A stretch of 64,000 bases of DNA from Paenibacillus mendelii (GCF_024498075.1 NZ_JANHOF010000004.1:62001-126000), one strand, 5' to 3'; positions 1 through 8,229 are shown, numbered from the stretch's first letter. Program-made: numbers and translations. The notes: generated by a model from the letters alone, not told the origin.

Positions 1-821
1 AAGTCCCGGCCCAGAATGGAGTTGACGGTGAGCGTGCCGAGACCCGGCCAGGCGAAAATATTTTCCACGACAACCGTACTGCCCAGTATGATTGGAATGG
101 CAAGTCCGAATACCGAGACTGCGACCTGCAAGGAATTGCGAAGCACGTACAGCGTGAGCTTCCTCTCCGACATTCCGCAGGCTCTGCCGTACAGGACGTA
201 ATCTTCGTTCAGATTGCTCAGCATGGAGCTTCGAATGACCCGGAAGTAGATGCCCGCATAACCGATTACGATAACAGCAACCGGCAGCACGTAGCTGCCC
301 GCGGTGTCCATCCCGCTAGTCGGAAGCAAATCTAGCTTAACGGCGAAATACCATACCATCAGCGCCGCCAGCCAATAAGCCGGCATGGAAGTAAGCAGGA
401 AGGAGACGCCCCTGACCGAGAGATCCAGCCACTTTCCCTCCTTCAAGGCACAGACAACGCCGAGTGCAATGGAGAGTACGACGATGAACAGCGAGGAGAC
501 TAATGTCAACTTCATCGTGTTCAGCAGGGCAGGACCAAGCAGGGACCATACCGGCTTGCCCGTTATAAAGGAATCTCCGAAGTCAAGCTGGAGGCTGGCT
601 AGCAGCCAATCGCCGTATCGAATGAGCAGCGGACGGTCCATGCCGAGCTCCGCTCTTGTAGCCGCGATCAGCTCGTCGGTGATGGTCGGCACGCCTTGCG
701 CGTGCAGCACGACTTCAGCCGGGTCCATTGGCGACAGCCCATTCAATACAAAAGTCAAAAATGAGATCACGACAAGTAGCGGCGTAAGGGCGCCTACCCG
801 TTTCAACGTGTACAGAGCCAT
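1..821 (-). CDS. cntB: CntB-like ABC transporter permease, partial (3' end beyond the window)
   Basis: Reading back from an ATG at 819-821, the frame stays open to the window edge and gives about 273 residues. The protein starts MALYTLKRVG and has an N-terminal membrane segment, the DppB/NikB-type first periplasmic loop (ELGMDRPLLIRYGDWL) and further membrane spans, ending near the EAA-type loop (SIFAWPGLG-like VENIFAWPGLG). This is one of the two inner-membrane subunits of a nickel/peptide/opine-type ABC importer. It begins 56 bases after the cntA homologue and must be co-transcribed with it. I call it CntB because the partner binding protein is closest to CntA; on its own sequence NikB or DppB could not be excluded. 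The remaining subunits (C, D, F) would lie to the left of the window. Confidence 0.85.
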   Translation of the reverse strand, partial: MALYTLKRVGALTPLLVVISFLTFVLNGLSPMDPAEVVLHAQGVPTITDELIAATRAELGMDRPLLIRYGDWLLASLQLDFGDSFITGKPVWSLLGPALLNTMKLTLVSSLFIVVLSIALGVVCALKEGKWLDLSVRGVSFLLTSMPAYWLAALMVWYFAVKLDLLPTSGMDTAGSYVLPVAVIVIGYAGIYFRVIRSSMLSNLNEDYVLYGRACGMSERKLTLYVLRNSLQVAVSVFGLAIPIILGSTVVVENIFAWPGLGTLTVNSILGRD

Positions 822-877
822 AGCTTCACCTCTCCTACCAGCCTAACTAGTCTCTTGCAGCTTCAACCGCCCCTGTC

Positions 878-2491
878 CTATTCAAAGCTCATTCGTTCGA
901 ACGGCAGCTCGAATTGCGTCTGCTTGAAGGAGATTCCCTGCAGATCCGCAGGAGCGACGACCGTCACGCTGCCGTTCGTAAGCGGAATAAACACGGCTTC
1001 TTCATGTGCGATCGTCAGAATATTCTTGTACAAGCCCTTCCTCGTCTCTTCGTCCGTGGATACCATCACTTCCTCTATCTTCCCGTAGAGCTCCTGCGCT
1101 TGCGGTAGACCGCTCGTCGTGTGGAGATAAGCTGTTTCGGACGTAAATGCCGTAATCGTGCTTTGCGGATCGTAGGCAAGTCCCCATGTCTGGTTAAATA
1201 ACAGATCGTAATCGCCGATCGATCTCCGGTTCGCAATCGCGGAGGATTCCTCACCGACAAGCTCCAGCTTCATTCCGATTTTGAGCGTCTCGCTCTGTAG
1301 CAGCTCTGCCTGCGTCTTCTGCGAGGATGAATTCACATCGTAATAAAGCTTGATTGCGAGCTGACGGCCATCCTTCGACCGTATTTCGGTTCCATCCGCA
1401 TTCGTCCAGCCGGCTTCCTCCAGCAGTTTCGCAGCCACTTCGGGATTGTACTCCCTCTTCTGCAGCCCCGCGTCGGCATAGTTGACGTTAGACGAGAACA
1501 AGGTCTCCGCCGGCGTTTCCGTGCCGCTGAAGATGGTGCGGCTGATCGTCTCGCGGTCGATAGATTGCCAGATGGCTTCCCTAACAGCCTTCTCGCTGAC
1601 GGGACTTGAGGCTTGGCTGCTATTGGCTACAATCATTTTCGTATTCATAGGCTCGCTCCGGACGATCTGGTAATCGCCTGTCTCCGCCAGCCGCTGCATA
1701 GCGTCTACATCAATGCTGTCCGTACCGCGATCGTCGGTGAACACGAAGTTCACCTCGCCCTTCTGAAGCGCCAGAAGCGTTGTCTCGCCAGCCGGCAACA
1801 CCTTAGCCGTGATCTTCTTCACGGTAGGCGCTCCGCCCCAATAGGCCTCATTCGCCACGAAGGTAGCAAACTGCTCTGTCACATGCTCTTCAAGAATGTA
1901 GGGACCCGTACCGTGGTAAGCCGTTACGCCATCCTTTGTTTCTCCATTCTGGAAGTCCTTAGGCGAGATGAACACATACGGCCGTGTCATGGATAATTCC
2001 AGCAACGTCGGATAATAAGTCTCCGTCAACGTCAGCTTGACGGTAAACTCATCCACAACGCTCACCTCGGCAAGCTTTGTAGACAGCTTGATCCAGGCGT
2101 GTTTGCTTGCGTTACGCTGAACCGCGTCGATATTTAGTTTCACGGCCTCGGCATTAAACGGCTCTCCATCATGGAATTTCACATCCTTACGAAGGTGGAA
2201 GGTATACGTCTTGCCATCTTCCGAGATCTCCCACGACTCCGCCAAGAGCGGTTTGATGCCTTCCGGCGTGTTCTCTACGAGCGATTCGTAGAGGATTCCC
2301 TGCGCCGCCATGGATCCCGGATACAGGTGAGGATTCATGTCGTTGATGTCCTTCGCCGTGGCGTAGACCAGCTCGCGAACCTCCGCCTCCGTGCCGGCAC
2401 CTCCGTTATTCACTTTGTCCCCGTTGCATCCCGCCAGTATCACGATCGTCAGAATAGATGCCAGCAGTATGACTGCCTTCTTTGTTCTCAT
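878..2491 (-). CDS. cntA: CntA-like metal-opine (staphylopine-type) binding lipoprotein
   Basis: A 537-residue solute-binding protein of the SBP_bac_5 family. I chose the ATG at 2489-2491 (MRTKKAVILL...) because an AGGAG lies about 10 bases upstream; an in-frame ATG at 2512 would add seven residues. A lipoprotein signal ends at LAGC, so it is anchored outside the membrane. It shares long stretches with Staphylococcus aureus CntA as I remember that sequence: FTDDRGTDS, PMNTKM, FNQTWGLAYDPQST, and a C-terminus built on QTQFELPF. NikA of E. coli is related but less close. CntA captures complexes of Ni, Co, Zn and other metals with nicotianamine-like opines and passes them to CntBCDF. It is followed by the cntB homologue and is divergent from the cntK remnant. 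Assignment to CntA rests on remembered sequence, not a search. Confidence 0.88.
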   Translation of the reverse strand: MRTKKAVILLASILTIVILAGCNGDKVNNGGAGTEAEVRELVYATAKDINDMNPHLYPGSMAAQGILYESLVENTPEGIKPLLAESWEISEDGKTYTFHLRKDVKFHDGEPFNAEAVKLNIDAVQRNASKHAWIKLSTKLAEVSVVDEFTVKLTLTETYYPTLLELSMTRPYVFISPKDFQNGETKDGVTAYHGTGPYILEEHVTEQFATFVANEAYWGGAPTVKKITAKVLPAGETTLLALQKGEVNFVFTDDRGTDSIDVDAMQRLAETGDYQIVRSEPMNTKMIVANSSQASSPVSEKAVREAIWQSIDRETISRTIFSGTETPAETLFSSNVNYADAGLQKREYNPEVAAKLLEEAGWTNADGTEIRSKDGRQLAIKLYYDVNSSSQKTQAELLQSETLKIGMKLELVGEESSAIANRRSIGDYDLLFNQTWGLAYDPQSTITAFTSETAYLHTTSGLPQAQELYGKIEEVMVSTDEETRKGLYKNILTIAHEEAVFIPLTNGSVTVVAPADLQGISFKQTQFELPFERMSFE

Positions 2492-2515
2492 ATGTAGAAC
2501 GCTCCTCTTCATAAT

Positions 2516-2575
2516 AAGTAATAATTACGATTAACCAGCCTCTTAATAGTAATGATTACTATTACAAGTTGTCAA
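2516..2575 (-). promoter_or_regulatory. cntA promoter with two Zur/Fur-type 7-1-7 boxes
   Basis: On the minus strand a TTGACA (2570-2575) and a TACTAT (2546-2551) are separated by 18 bases. Lying over the spacer and -10 is a perfect inverted repeat at 2544-2564, arm TAATAGTAAT, one central base, mirrored arm. Its core TAGTAAT-N-ATTACTA differs from the Bacillus Zur consensus TCGTAAT-N-ATTACGA by one base per half. A second, weaker site at 2516-2530 reads AAGTAAT-A-ATTACGA, with one perfect Zur half. The S. aureus cnt operon is known to be repressed by Zur and Fur, so metal-dependent repression is the natural reading. Whether Zur or Fur binds cannot be told by eye. Confidence 0.75.
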
Positions 2576-2690
2576 CGTTTTTTTTCTTGTTCTTTCCACC
2601 TTTACAATAACCATTGACGATCTGCCAATGTCTTACTATGACATTTCAAGAGTAATTTCCACATTCTGTTCCTCATCGGAGGGTTGTTCA

Positions 2691-3148
2691 TTGAACCAGG
2701 AGATTGATTTCGTCATATGCAATCCCGCCAACAACATGGCGATTCTTGTCATGAACGAGTTCCCCGCCAATCAGCATGCCCGCATCGCAGCGCAAATGAT
2801 GGTTTACGGTCATCTCTATGCCGAACAGGTCGGGTTTGTTGAGAGCCCCACCCTTCCCGGCTGTACCGCGAAGCTACGTATGGCGGGAGGTGAGTTCTGC
2901 GGCAATGCCTGTCTGGCGCTGGCTGCTTGTCTCGCCGATCAGAGCAGTATACGGTCCGGCGAGAATATGGAGCTCGCCCTGGAATGCTCTAGCGCCGAAC
3001 TCCCCGTGCATTGCCTGGTGGAGAAGCTCGATCGCGATTACCGCTGCGAAGCCGACATGCCCGTTCCGAAGAGGGTGGAGCGCGTGATCCTTTCGAGGGC
3101 AGCCTGTTTACTGATGGCATCGTCCGATACGGGGTAATACCAGCGTAG
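2691..3148 (+). pseudogene. cntK: CntK-like histidine racemase, frameshifted and truncated
   Basis: I start at the TTG at 2691 with GGAGGG seven bases upstream, which gives MNQEIDFVICNPANNMAILV, matching the beginning of S. aureus CntK. The DapF-fold N-terminal half continues with AEQVGFVES and GGEFCGNA, which carries the first catalytic cysteine. After RVERV near 3090 the frame reads nonsense (ending at 3137), but the next frame continues as DPFEGSLFTDGIVRYGVIPA, matching the family's VHYVIPV strand, and then hits a TAG at 3146-3148. The C-terminal half with the second catalytic cysteine (NSCGSGTAS region) is absent. CntK makes D-histidine as the first step of staphylopine or bacillopaline synthesis. 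This copy cannot be active. No cntL or cntM follows. Confidence 0.85.
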
Positions 3149-3248
3149 CTGACAGCATTCGCAAACACATTGATAAAAATGAAAGAACCCTCCATGTCTG
3201 GAGAGTTCTCTGTATGAGTAATAAATATACCAAATTGCAGCCTGTTTC

Positions 3249-3277
3249 GTTCAACTAACGTTCTCCGTTAGTTGAAC
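3249..3277. repeat. Family A repeat: perfect hairpin GTTCAACTAACG / CGTTAGTTGAAC
   Basis: Two perfect 12-base arms around TTCTC. The right half carries the CGTTCTCCGTTAG core found at many other intergenic places in this window. It lies just after the 3' end of the lipoprotein gene at 3279 (minus strand). A pure hairpin form like this may be a shortened version of the longer element (see 36118-36200). Confidence 0.8.
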
Positions 3278-3278
3278 G

Positions 3279-3650
3279 TCATTCTCCTTTTGTTAACAGT
3301 ACAATTTCTTTTGCAGTAAGAACAAAAGGCTTATTCTTCCTAAAGTTCTTTCTGATGTCCACTGGTTTCTCTAAGATAACATTAACAGTTGAACCCAGCG
3401 AAATGTCAGCAGCCTTTATAGACTCACCTTTTATATCTCTGAATAGCGTTTGATTAGTATACTGAACATTACATAAGTACCCGATATCAATTATATCGCC
3501 TTTTTTTCCTTTGTTCGCCGCGTCAGAGCAGCTGATACGAAATTCGTTATCCTGTATTTTATCGATCTCACCTTCAAATGAACTAACTGGATTTCCACAG
3601 CCAACTAAAAATACACTAAGAAATAAAAGCACCGCTACCACACGAACCAT
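3279..3650 (-). CDS. Small hypothetical lipoprotein
   Basis: A 123-residue protein starting MVRVVAVLLFLSVFLVGC, a short hydrophobic signal ending in a lipobox (LVGC), so the mature protein is probably lipid-anchored on the outer face of the membrane. GGGGGGTGG lies six bases before the ATG. The rest is short and beta-rich, with EGEIDKIQDNEFRISC, a strand-rich middle and a C-terminal TAKEIVLL; this resembles an OB-like fold of the kind seen in DUF3221-like lipoproteins, but I do not recognise a named family. It stands alone between repeat elements. Function unknown. Confidence 0.75.
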   Translation of the reverse strand: MVRVVAVLLFLSVFLVGCGNPVSSFEGEIDKIQDNEFRISCSDAANKGKKGDIIDIGYLCNVQYTNQTLFRDIKGESIKAADISLGSTVNVILEKPVDIRKNFRKNKPFVLTAKEIVLLTKGE

Positions 3651-3792
3651 GAAAATCCACCCCCCATAATAAGTTGAACGATAATTGAGTATAAATTGTT
3701 GCGCTGCCCGTTAGCTGAGCGGCCTCCACTTTAATCCGACAAGGGGATCAAGCTCTTCTCGTTCAACTGCGACATGAACTTGTCCGCTAAAA

Positions 3793-3860
3793 ATAAAAAC
3801 CCGCGCATTTGTTAACAGTCCCATATACGCAGGTTTTATCGGCTAATGTTCTTGTCGTCC
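3793..3860. repeat. Family B repeat (GC hairpin followed by ATGTTCTTGTC)
   Basis: Contains ACCCGCGCATTTG, a complementary ACGCAGGTTTT and then AATGTTCTTGTCG. The same order, a GC-rich hairpin and then a conserved ATGTTCTTGTCC tail, recurs at 6667-6727 and 10556-10725. Confidence 0.55.
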
Positions 3861-3982
3861 CCCAAACACCCATAAATAATAAATTATTAGTGTCATTTTT
3901 TTGCGGCAAATTCAAAGAATCCATTTTGAAAATAGATCGATCAAAATGGATTCTTCAGTCTTTTTTAGATTTAAGGCTCGTC

Positions 3983-4786
3983 CTACTTCCAGCCCCATTT
4001 TTTAAAGATTTGGTGAGATTCTTCCGTTCTTAAATAATCAATAAATTGCTGTGCCTCTTTTTTCTGATCGGTGATTTTAGTCAGGGCAATCGGCGTTCCA
4101 CGATAGAGCTTTTCTTCTTCGGGCAGTTCGACCAGGTCGGTCACATCCTGAAGCCGGTAATGCCACGATTCATAGGTAATCCAGGCGTCCAGGCTGGAAT
4201 TCGATTTCCATCGTTCAATGACTTCGGCACTCGACTTTACAGAAAGATTAATATTTTGGGAAATGCCTTCGATCAGCCCTTTTCTGCCTGCCAGGTCTTC
4301 CCACAGGCCAAGCTGGCCAGCCCCATTCACATCGATTATTTTTACTCCCTTTTTCGTTAAATCCTCCAGGCTTTCAATCTTCTTCGGATTTCCTTTCCTC
4401 ACCAATATTCCTGCAGCACGAGGGTAAAGCTCCATTCGTGATTTAGTGTCGATCATTTCGGGGTGGTTAAAGATGAAGTCCTGCAGCATATACTCGGAGC
4501 CACCGAAAATAATATCTGCATCTTGCTTTGCCTGGCCGATCCAATTGCCCTCTGGTCCGGCTGTTACTTCCACCTTGATTCCCGTTTCAGACGAAAAATG
4601 TTCAGCCGCTTCCTTGATCGGTCCAAGTGGTCCGCCCGGTCCGTACACCCGGATGACATGATCATTTTGGTTAGAATTTAGTGTCGCCTGGGACGCCGGC
4701 TGACCGTCCATTTTTGCATAGGCTGACAATCCGGCAGCCGTAATGACAAAGAGCAGTAGAGCTGATAGGAATACGGTCTTCTTCAT
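3983..4786 (-). CDS. AcfC-like extracellular solute-binding protein
   Basis: A 267-residue secreted binding protein. The N-terminus MKKTVFLSALLLFVITAAGLSAYA is a classical signal peptide, and GGAGG lies eight bases before the ATG. Landmarks are VYGPGGPLGPIKEAA, VTAGPEGNWIGQA, DIIFGGSEYML and a C-terminal FIDYLRTEESHQIF, the pattern of the AcfC (accessory colonisation factor) group, distant relatives of molybdate and sulfate binding proteins. No permease or ATPase gene is next to it, so its partner and ligand are unknown. A cre-like stretch (TGTAAACGGTTTGA) lies upstream at about 4850 but has two mismatches to consensus. The family call is fairly firm; the substrate is not. Confidence 0.8.
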   Translation of the reverse strand: MKKTVFLSALLLFVITAAGLSAYAKMDGQPASQATLNSNQNDHVIRVYGPGGPLGPIKEAAEHFSSETGIKVEVTAGPEGNWIGQAKQDADIIFGGSEYMLQDFIFNHPEMIDTKSRMELYPRAAGILVRKGNPKKIESLEDLTKKGVKIIDVNGAGQLGLWEDLAGRKGLIEGISQNINLSVKSSAEVIERWKSNSSLDAWITYESWHYRLQDVTDLVELPEEEKLYRGTPIALTKITDQKKEAQQFIDYLRTEESHQIFKKWGWK

Positions 4787-4971
4787 GATTCTTCCTCCAT
4801 TTCACACGTGATTTTTACCGGTACTATTAAAGTAAACGGAGGGAGGCTGTAAACGGTTTGATTATAATTGCAAAATAGTTAGAAAGTATCATAAACTATT
4901 GAAAATTAGTCTGGTGAAAAATAAATAAAGGTACTTTCGTAGGGACCCAGCTTGTTGAGGAAGTGATTTGA

Positions 4972-5121
4972 TTAATTCGTTTTGAGTAGAATACATCTTG
5001 TAATCTCCTTGGTTTGTTTTTGGACCCGGTCGCTGGCCAGCATCATGGACCCATCAACATCATACCAAGGAATCTTTTTGTTTCTCAAACCTCGTATTTC
5101 TTCATAATAGGAATGCTGCCC
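4972..5121 (-). pseudogene. Unrecognised C-terminal gene fragment
   Basis: An open frame on the minus strand reads YYEEIRGLRNKKIPWYDVDG, continues SMMLASDRVQKQTKEITRC and stops at 4972-4974. It looks like real coding sequence (amphipathic, no rare-residue bias), but its 5' end runs into a family A repeat at 5118. No start codon or ribosome binding site is visible. I do not recognise the family. Confidence 0.35.
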
Positions 5122-5198
5122 TTTAGTTCAACTAAGGCGGCCGATCTCTGGCCGGCTGCTTCACGTTTGCTACTGCAATATCGTTCTCCGTTAGTGGG
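5118..5198. repeat. Family A repeat, near full length
   Basis: Begins CTGCCCTTTAGTTCAAC, has a central GCGGCCGATCTCTGGCCGGC stem-loop, and ends ATATCGTTCTCCGTTAG. This is the full form: two CGTTAG-type direct repeats flanking a GC-rich hairpin. Confidence 0.7.
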
Positions 5199-5203
5199 AC
5201 GAG

Positions 5204-5680
5204 TTATACCGTTAAAATTTGATTTTTATGATGAGTGTCGTGATCGTTAAATTCGTGAATAATGTAAAGCAGAGAATAGGGTGTGCCGGTGTGCGGGCAA
5301 GTTTCTACTCCGTTCGCGGTAACATGTTTAGCAACAACATCAGGATCGGCTAACAGTATTTCAACCAGATGAAGGCGGGTTTGCATAAATTCGTCGAGCA
5401 GACGATCTTTAGAAATTCCCGATCTGGCATATTCATATGCTATCTTGTTAAATGAATCGAAATCTGGAAATACCATTCCTTCGCCATTTTTAATCGCTGG
5501 GACAATTGTTGTGATGAGGTAAGTATCCCAATTTTTAAGATGCGAAATTATTTCTCCTATTGATGCTTTTCCTTCAGCAATAGGTTGTAACCAAATGCTC
5601 TCGTGTACATCATGTAAGGTATCCGTCCACTCTGTAAATTCTTTATACCGATGAATCGTACTTTTTCCCAAGCTAATCAT
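5204..5680 (-). CDS. DinB-like four-helix metal-binding protein
   Basis: A 158-residue protein with a GGAGG-class site before its ATG. The length, the all-helical look, an early histidine in GEIISHLKNWDTYL and the late HEFNDHDTHHKNQI helix fit the DinB/YfiT superfamily, in which three histidines hold a metal ion. Members include thiol-dependent transferases (bacillithiol S-transferases in Firmicutes) and proteins of unknown role. It is a single gene between repeats. Whether it acts in detoxification is an inference from the family only. Confidence 0.78.
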   Translation of the reverse strand: MISLGKSTIHRYKEFTEWTDTLHDVHESIWLQPIAEGKASIGEIISHLKNWDTYLITTIVPAIKNGEGMVFPDFDSFNKIAYEYARSGISKDRLLDEFMQTRLHLVEILLADPDVVAKHVTANGVETCPHTGTPYSLLYIIHEFNDHDTHHKNQILTV

Positions 5681-5772
5681 ATTGGAACCTCCATTTGATA
5701 TTGGAACAATAACCCATTCTAATATTACCGAATATATGTTCGTTAGTGAAGGTGCGATTTTTGAACTATGCT

Positions 5773-5845
5773 GCCCGCTAGCGTAACAATAGGCCGCCGC
5801 GGCAGCCTGTTTTTATTGTTGAACTAACGTACCCGTCCCTCAGTT
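5773..5845. repeat. Family A repeat
   Basis: CTGCCCGCTAGCGTAAC, then a GGCCGCCGCGGCAGCC stem, then TTGTTGAACTAACGTACCCGT. It lies between the DinB-like gene and the membrane-anchored hypothetical gene. Confidence 0.65.
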
Positions 5846-5850
5846 TAATC

Positions 5851-6285
5851 TCATTTATCATTGATGACATTTTTATCAGTTAACAATTTATCAAAAAAAG
5901 GCTTCAGTTGGTTATCAATATCATTAGCCATATGATAATATACTCCATTGATTTGGATATCTTGATTCGGTCCAAATGATATACCCATTATCTTTTTGTT
6001 TTCATTATCGTACAGTTGAAGACTTCCGCTACCAGTATATGGATTTGGTGTTATCTTACGATATGTGGTTGCTCTCATCGACTGGATAAAATGATTAATT
6101 TCAGTTATGTTCTCTGTCTCGTAGAGCAAGCCGTTTCCCCCGTGTCGATATTCTATCTTTACAATATCTCCTGCTGAGGCAATTTCATTAAAACTAAGCG
6201 TGCCTGACTGTTTTTGGAACTTATACAGTACCAGAATTCCAACCATAAGAACTAAAATAACGATTGCTAATAATGGCTTCCGCAT
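5851..6285 (-). CDS. Membrane-anchored hypothetical protein
   Basis: A 144-residue protein with one N-terminal membrane helix (MRKPLLAIVILVLMVGILVL) and an extracellular remainder. AGGGGG precedes the ATG. The outer part alternates strands (IVKIEYRHGGNGLLYETE, ITEINHFIQSMRATTYRK, GSLQLYDNENKKIMGISF), which suggests a small mixed alpha/beta domain of the kind found in Bacillales proteins of unknown function. No catalytic motif is visible. It stands alone with repeats on both sides. Confidence 0.7.
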   Translation of the reverse strand: MRKPLLAIVILVLMVGILVLYKFQKQSGTLSFNEIASAGDIVKIEYRHGGNGLLYETENITEINHFIQSMRATTYRKITPNPYTGSGSLQLYDNENKKIMGISFGPNQDIQINGVYYHMANDIDNQLKPFFDKLLTDKNVINDK

Positions 6286-6666
6286 ACGATTTCCCCCTAT
6301 GTTTTTAAGACGATAAAAATAGGGATATGTTGCAATAACCTCCCCGTTAGTTGAGCGACCATGAGTGATTAGACTACCTTATTACCAAACAACTGCTGGC
6401 TCTAACGGCTATATTCAATTTCGTTTGTGCTACCGTTAACGCATACAGTTAGTTGAGAAAATAAGCTGCCGCGGTTAAGGAGGTATGTTGTTGTCACAAG
6501 TCGGCTAAGGACGCAAGTTCTTGTCACTCGACATTCTACTGTTGACCACGCCCGAAAAATCAATTTGTATCGTTCAGTTATTGTTGCGGCAAACACAACA
6601 TTTTTATGTCCATTTATGGAAAACAGTACAACTTCTTTTCTTTTGGAAAGGACAAGATGTTGTATC
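6286..6666. other. Gene-poor stretch with repeat fragments
   Basis: I see no convincing gene. It holds family A pieces (CCCCGTTAGTTGAGCG at about 6345, ACCGTTAACGC at about 6432) and the family B-like phrases GTTGTTGTCACAAG and AGTTCTTGTCACTCG (6487-6525). Confidence 0.5.
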
Positions 6667-6727
6667 TATAAAATAAAAAAACCGCACAAAACGCGGCTTG
6701 AAATACATCTATGTTCGTGTCCTCTTA
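6667..6727. repeat. Family B repeat
   Basis: AACCGCACAAAACGCGG hairpin followed by CTATGTTCGTGTCCTCT. It lies directly before the broken acetyltransferase gene and could also act as its terminator. Confidence 0.55.
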
Positions 6728-6772
6728 CAATAATTTTACCAACCGATCTTTAGTTCGGTTGTCTTGTTGTAT

Positions 6773-6871
6773 TTATTCTTCTATTGTTTTTATCACTTTT
6801 GCAGGTACACCAGCAACAATCGTGTTGGCAGGTACATCTTTTGTCACCACCGCTCCTGCCGATATAATCGT
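6773..6871 (-). pseudogene. C-terminal remnant of a hexapeptide-repeat acetyltransferase
   Basis: The minus strand encodes TIISAGAVVTKDVPANTIVA and continues GVPAKVIKTIEE before the stop, the typical last coil of left-handed beta-helix sugar O-acetyltransferases of the maa/nodL type. Coding similarity ends abruptly at about 6871, where transposase sequence on the other strand begins. Most of the gene (about 150 codons) is missing. Confidence 0.75.
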
Positions 6872-7306
6872 GACCGTCAGAAAATGACTTACTCTGGCGT
6901 ACTTGGGCGTGGACGTATTCGGACTACAAAATTGGATGAAGCGATTGGTGGTCATATATCTGACTCAAACGTGCTTTGCACTGATTCGTGGAGAGCATTC
7001 AGTTCCTATGTGAATTCAAAGGGCTTGGCTCATTACCGATTTAAGTCCGACGGAAAGCAACGTGTAAAGGGCGTGTACCATATCCAAAACGTAAACAGCT
7101 ACCACAGCCGCTTAAAAAAGTGGATGGATCGCTTTAACGGCGTTGCAACTAAATATTTGCAACATTATTTGGCTTGGTTTCGTTACTTAGACAGCAAGGA
7201 ATATGAGAATACAGCATCGAATAAGAAAAATATGTTGGTGAAATCATGCCTGTTTTCTGTGACCGCCACGAATGACAAACTTCGGCTTTCTGCTTATACT
7301 TGTTAA
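6872..7306 (+). mobile_element. IS1595-family (ISXO2-like) transposase, 3' fragment
   Basis: From GAC at 6872 the + strand reads DRQKMTYSGVLGRGRI, then HISDSNVLCTDSWRAF and VYHIQNVNSYHSRLKKWMDR, ending near AWFRYLDS. These are the C-terminal DDE-domain signatures of IS1595-type transposases (the D of CTDSW and the NNVNSYHSRLK block). The N-terminal zinc-binding part and first catalytic Asp are missing. The frame upstream of 6872 belongs to the acetyltransferase region, so the start at 6764 is an accident. The element cannot transpose by itself. I could not identify terminal inverted repeats. Confidence 0.8.
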
Positions 7307-7371
7307 ACTAACTGGCAGTTTAAATTAGCAATCCATAAGAAACAACCCAAGCTGAAATGTGCTAAGCTGAT

Positions 7372-7647
7372 TTGGAGAAACACGCAATAGAAATTCTGAG
7401 TACTGCCGACACTGTCATTTGGGGACGTGGGACTTATCAGGGAATGCACAGTTATTGGCCATCTGTGCCTTTGAACCCATCAGCTTCGCAACATGAACGG
7501 AATCATGCCGAGTGGATCGAAAAGACAGCCAAAATCGTTTTTTCCACGACACTGGAGAAAGTCGAATGGAACAATTCCAGATTGGTGGAAGAAAATGTCA
7601 AGGAAGAGATCAAGAACCTCAAGCAGCAGGCAGGCGTTGGAATCTAA
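7372..7647 (+). pseudogene. DHFR/RibD C-terminal-domain protein, middle fragment
   Basis: From a TTG at 7372 the frame encodes EILSTADTVIWGRGTYQGM, then IVFSTTLEKVEWNNSRLV and VKEEIKNLKQQ, the core of the RibD_C dihydrofolate-reductase-like family. The first beta-strand (KLIYxNNISLDGY type) and the C-terminal third (GSxxLxxxLxxxGLIDE) are missing; after QAGVGI a stop follows at once. The next gene is an intact relative on the same strand, so this may be a decayed tandem copy. Confidence 0.7.
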
Positions 7648-7668
7648 TAATTGGAGGGCGTTATTGAA

Positions 7669-8229
7669 ATGGCTAAACTGATCTACGCTAATAACATATC
7701 TTTGGACGGGTACATTGAGGACGAGCGCGGCAATTTCGATTGGGGGATATCCAATGACGAGACGTATGCGTTCTGGACTGGCTTCCAGCGGCCGATCGGC
7801 ACCTACCTATACGGGCGTCGACTCTACGAGAACATGGTGTACTGGGAGACGGCTGACGCCGGCGGCGATCAACCGGAGATAAAGCAGGAATTCGCGCAGA
7901 CCTGGCGAGCGGCTGAGAAGATTGTATATTCCCGGACGCTTCAGGCAGTGTCAAGCGCCAGCACCAGGATAGAGCGCGAATTCGATGCTGATGCGATCCG
8001 AAGTCTTAAGGAGTCTTCTGTAGCCGACATTACGATTGGCGGCCCCGAGCTTGCCGGGCAGGCGATGAGCGCGGGACTGATCGACGAGTGTCATCTGCTT
8101 CTTAATCCGATTGTCTTGGGTGGAGGGAAGCGAGCATTGCCGGACAACCTCAGCATGCGGCTCGAGCTGCTCGGTGAGCGCCGCTTCCAAGGCGGCGTTG
8201 TTCATCTTCACTACCGCGTGATCGTCTGA
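7669..8229 (+). CDS. Dihydrofolate reductase family protein (RibD C-terminal domain type)
   Basis: A 186-residue protein starting MAKLIYANNISLDGYIED. The ATG at 7669 has GGAGG 11 bases upstream; an in-frame TTG at 7651 lies inside the preceding region and is less likely. Family marks are the N-terminal SLDGYI strand, GRRLYENMVYW, KIVYSRTLQ, the glycine-rich ITIGGPELAGQAM and the C-terminal GLIDECHLLLNPIVLGGGK. These proteins bind NADPH in a DHFR fold; related B. subtilis proteins (YyaP/YwjB type) have no firmly known substrate. It is probably a stand-alone gene ending at the hairpin at 8356. Confidence 0.85.
   Translation: MAKLIYANNISLDGYIEDERGNFDWGISNDETYAFWTGFQRPIGTYLYGRRLYENMVYWETADAGGDQPEIKQEFAQTWRAAEKIVYSRTLQAVSSASTRIEREFDADAIRSLKESSVADITIGGPELAGQAMSAGLIDECHLLLNPIVLGGGKRALPDNLSMRLELLGERRFQGGVVHLHYRVIV

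Noticed and set aside
4840-4860. A catabolite-response (cre)-like sequence upstream of the AcfC-like gene
   Set aside because: TGTAAACGGTTTGA has two mismatches at conserved positions, including the final CA, so chance is a sufficient explanation.
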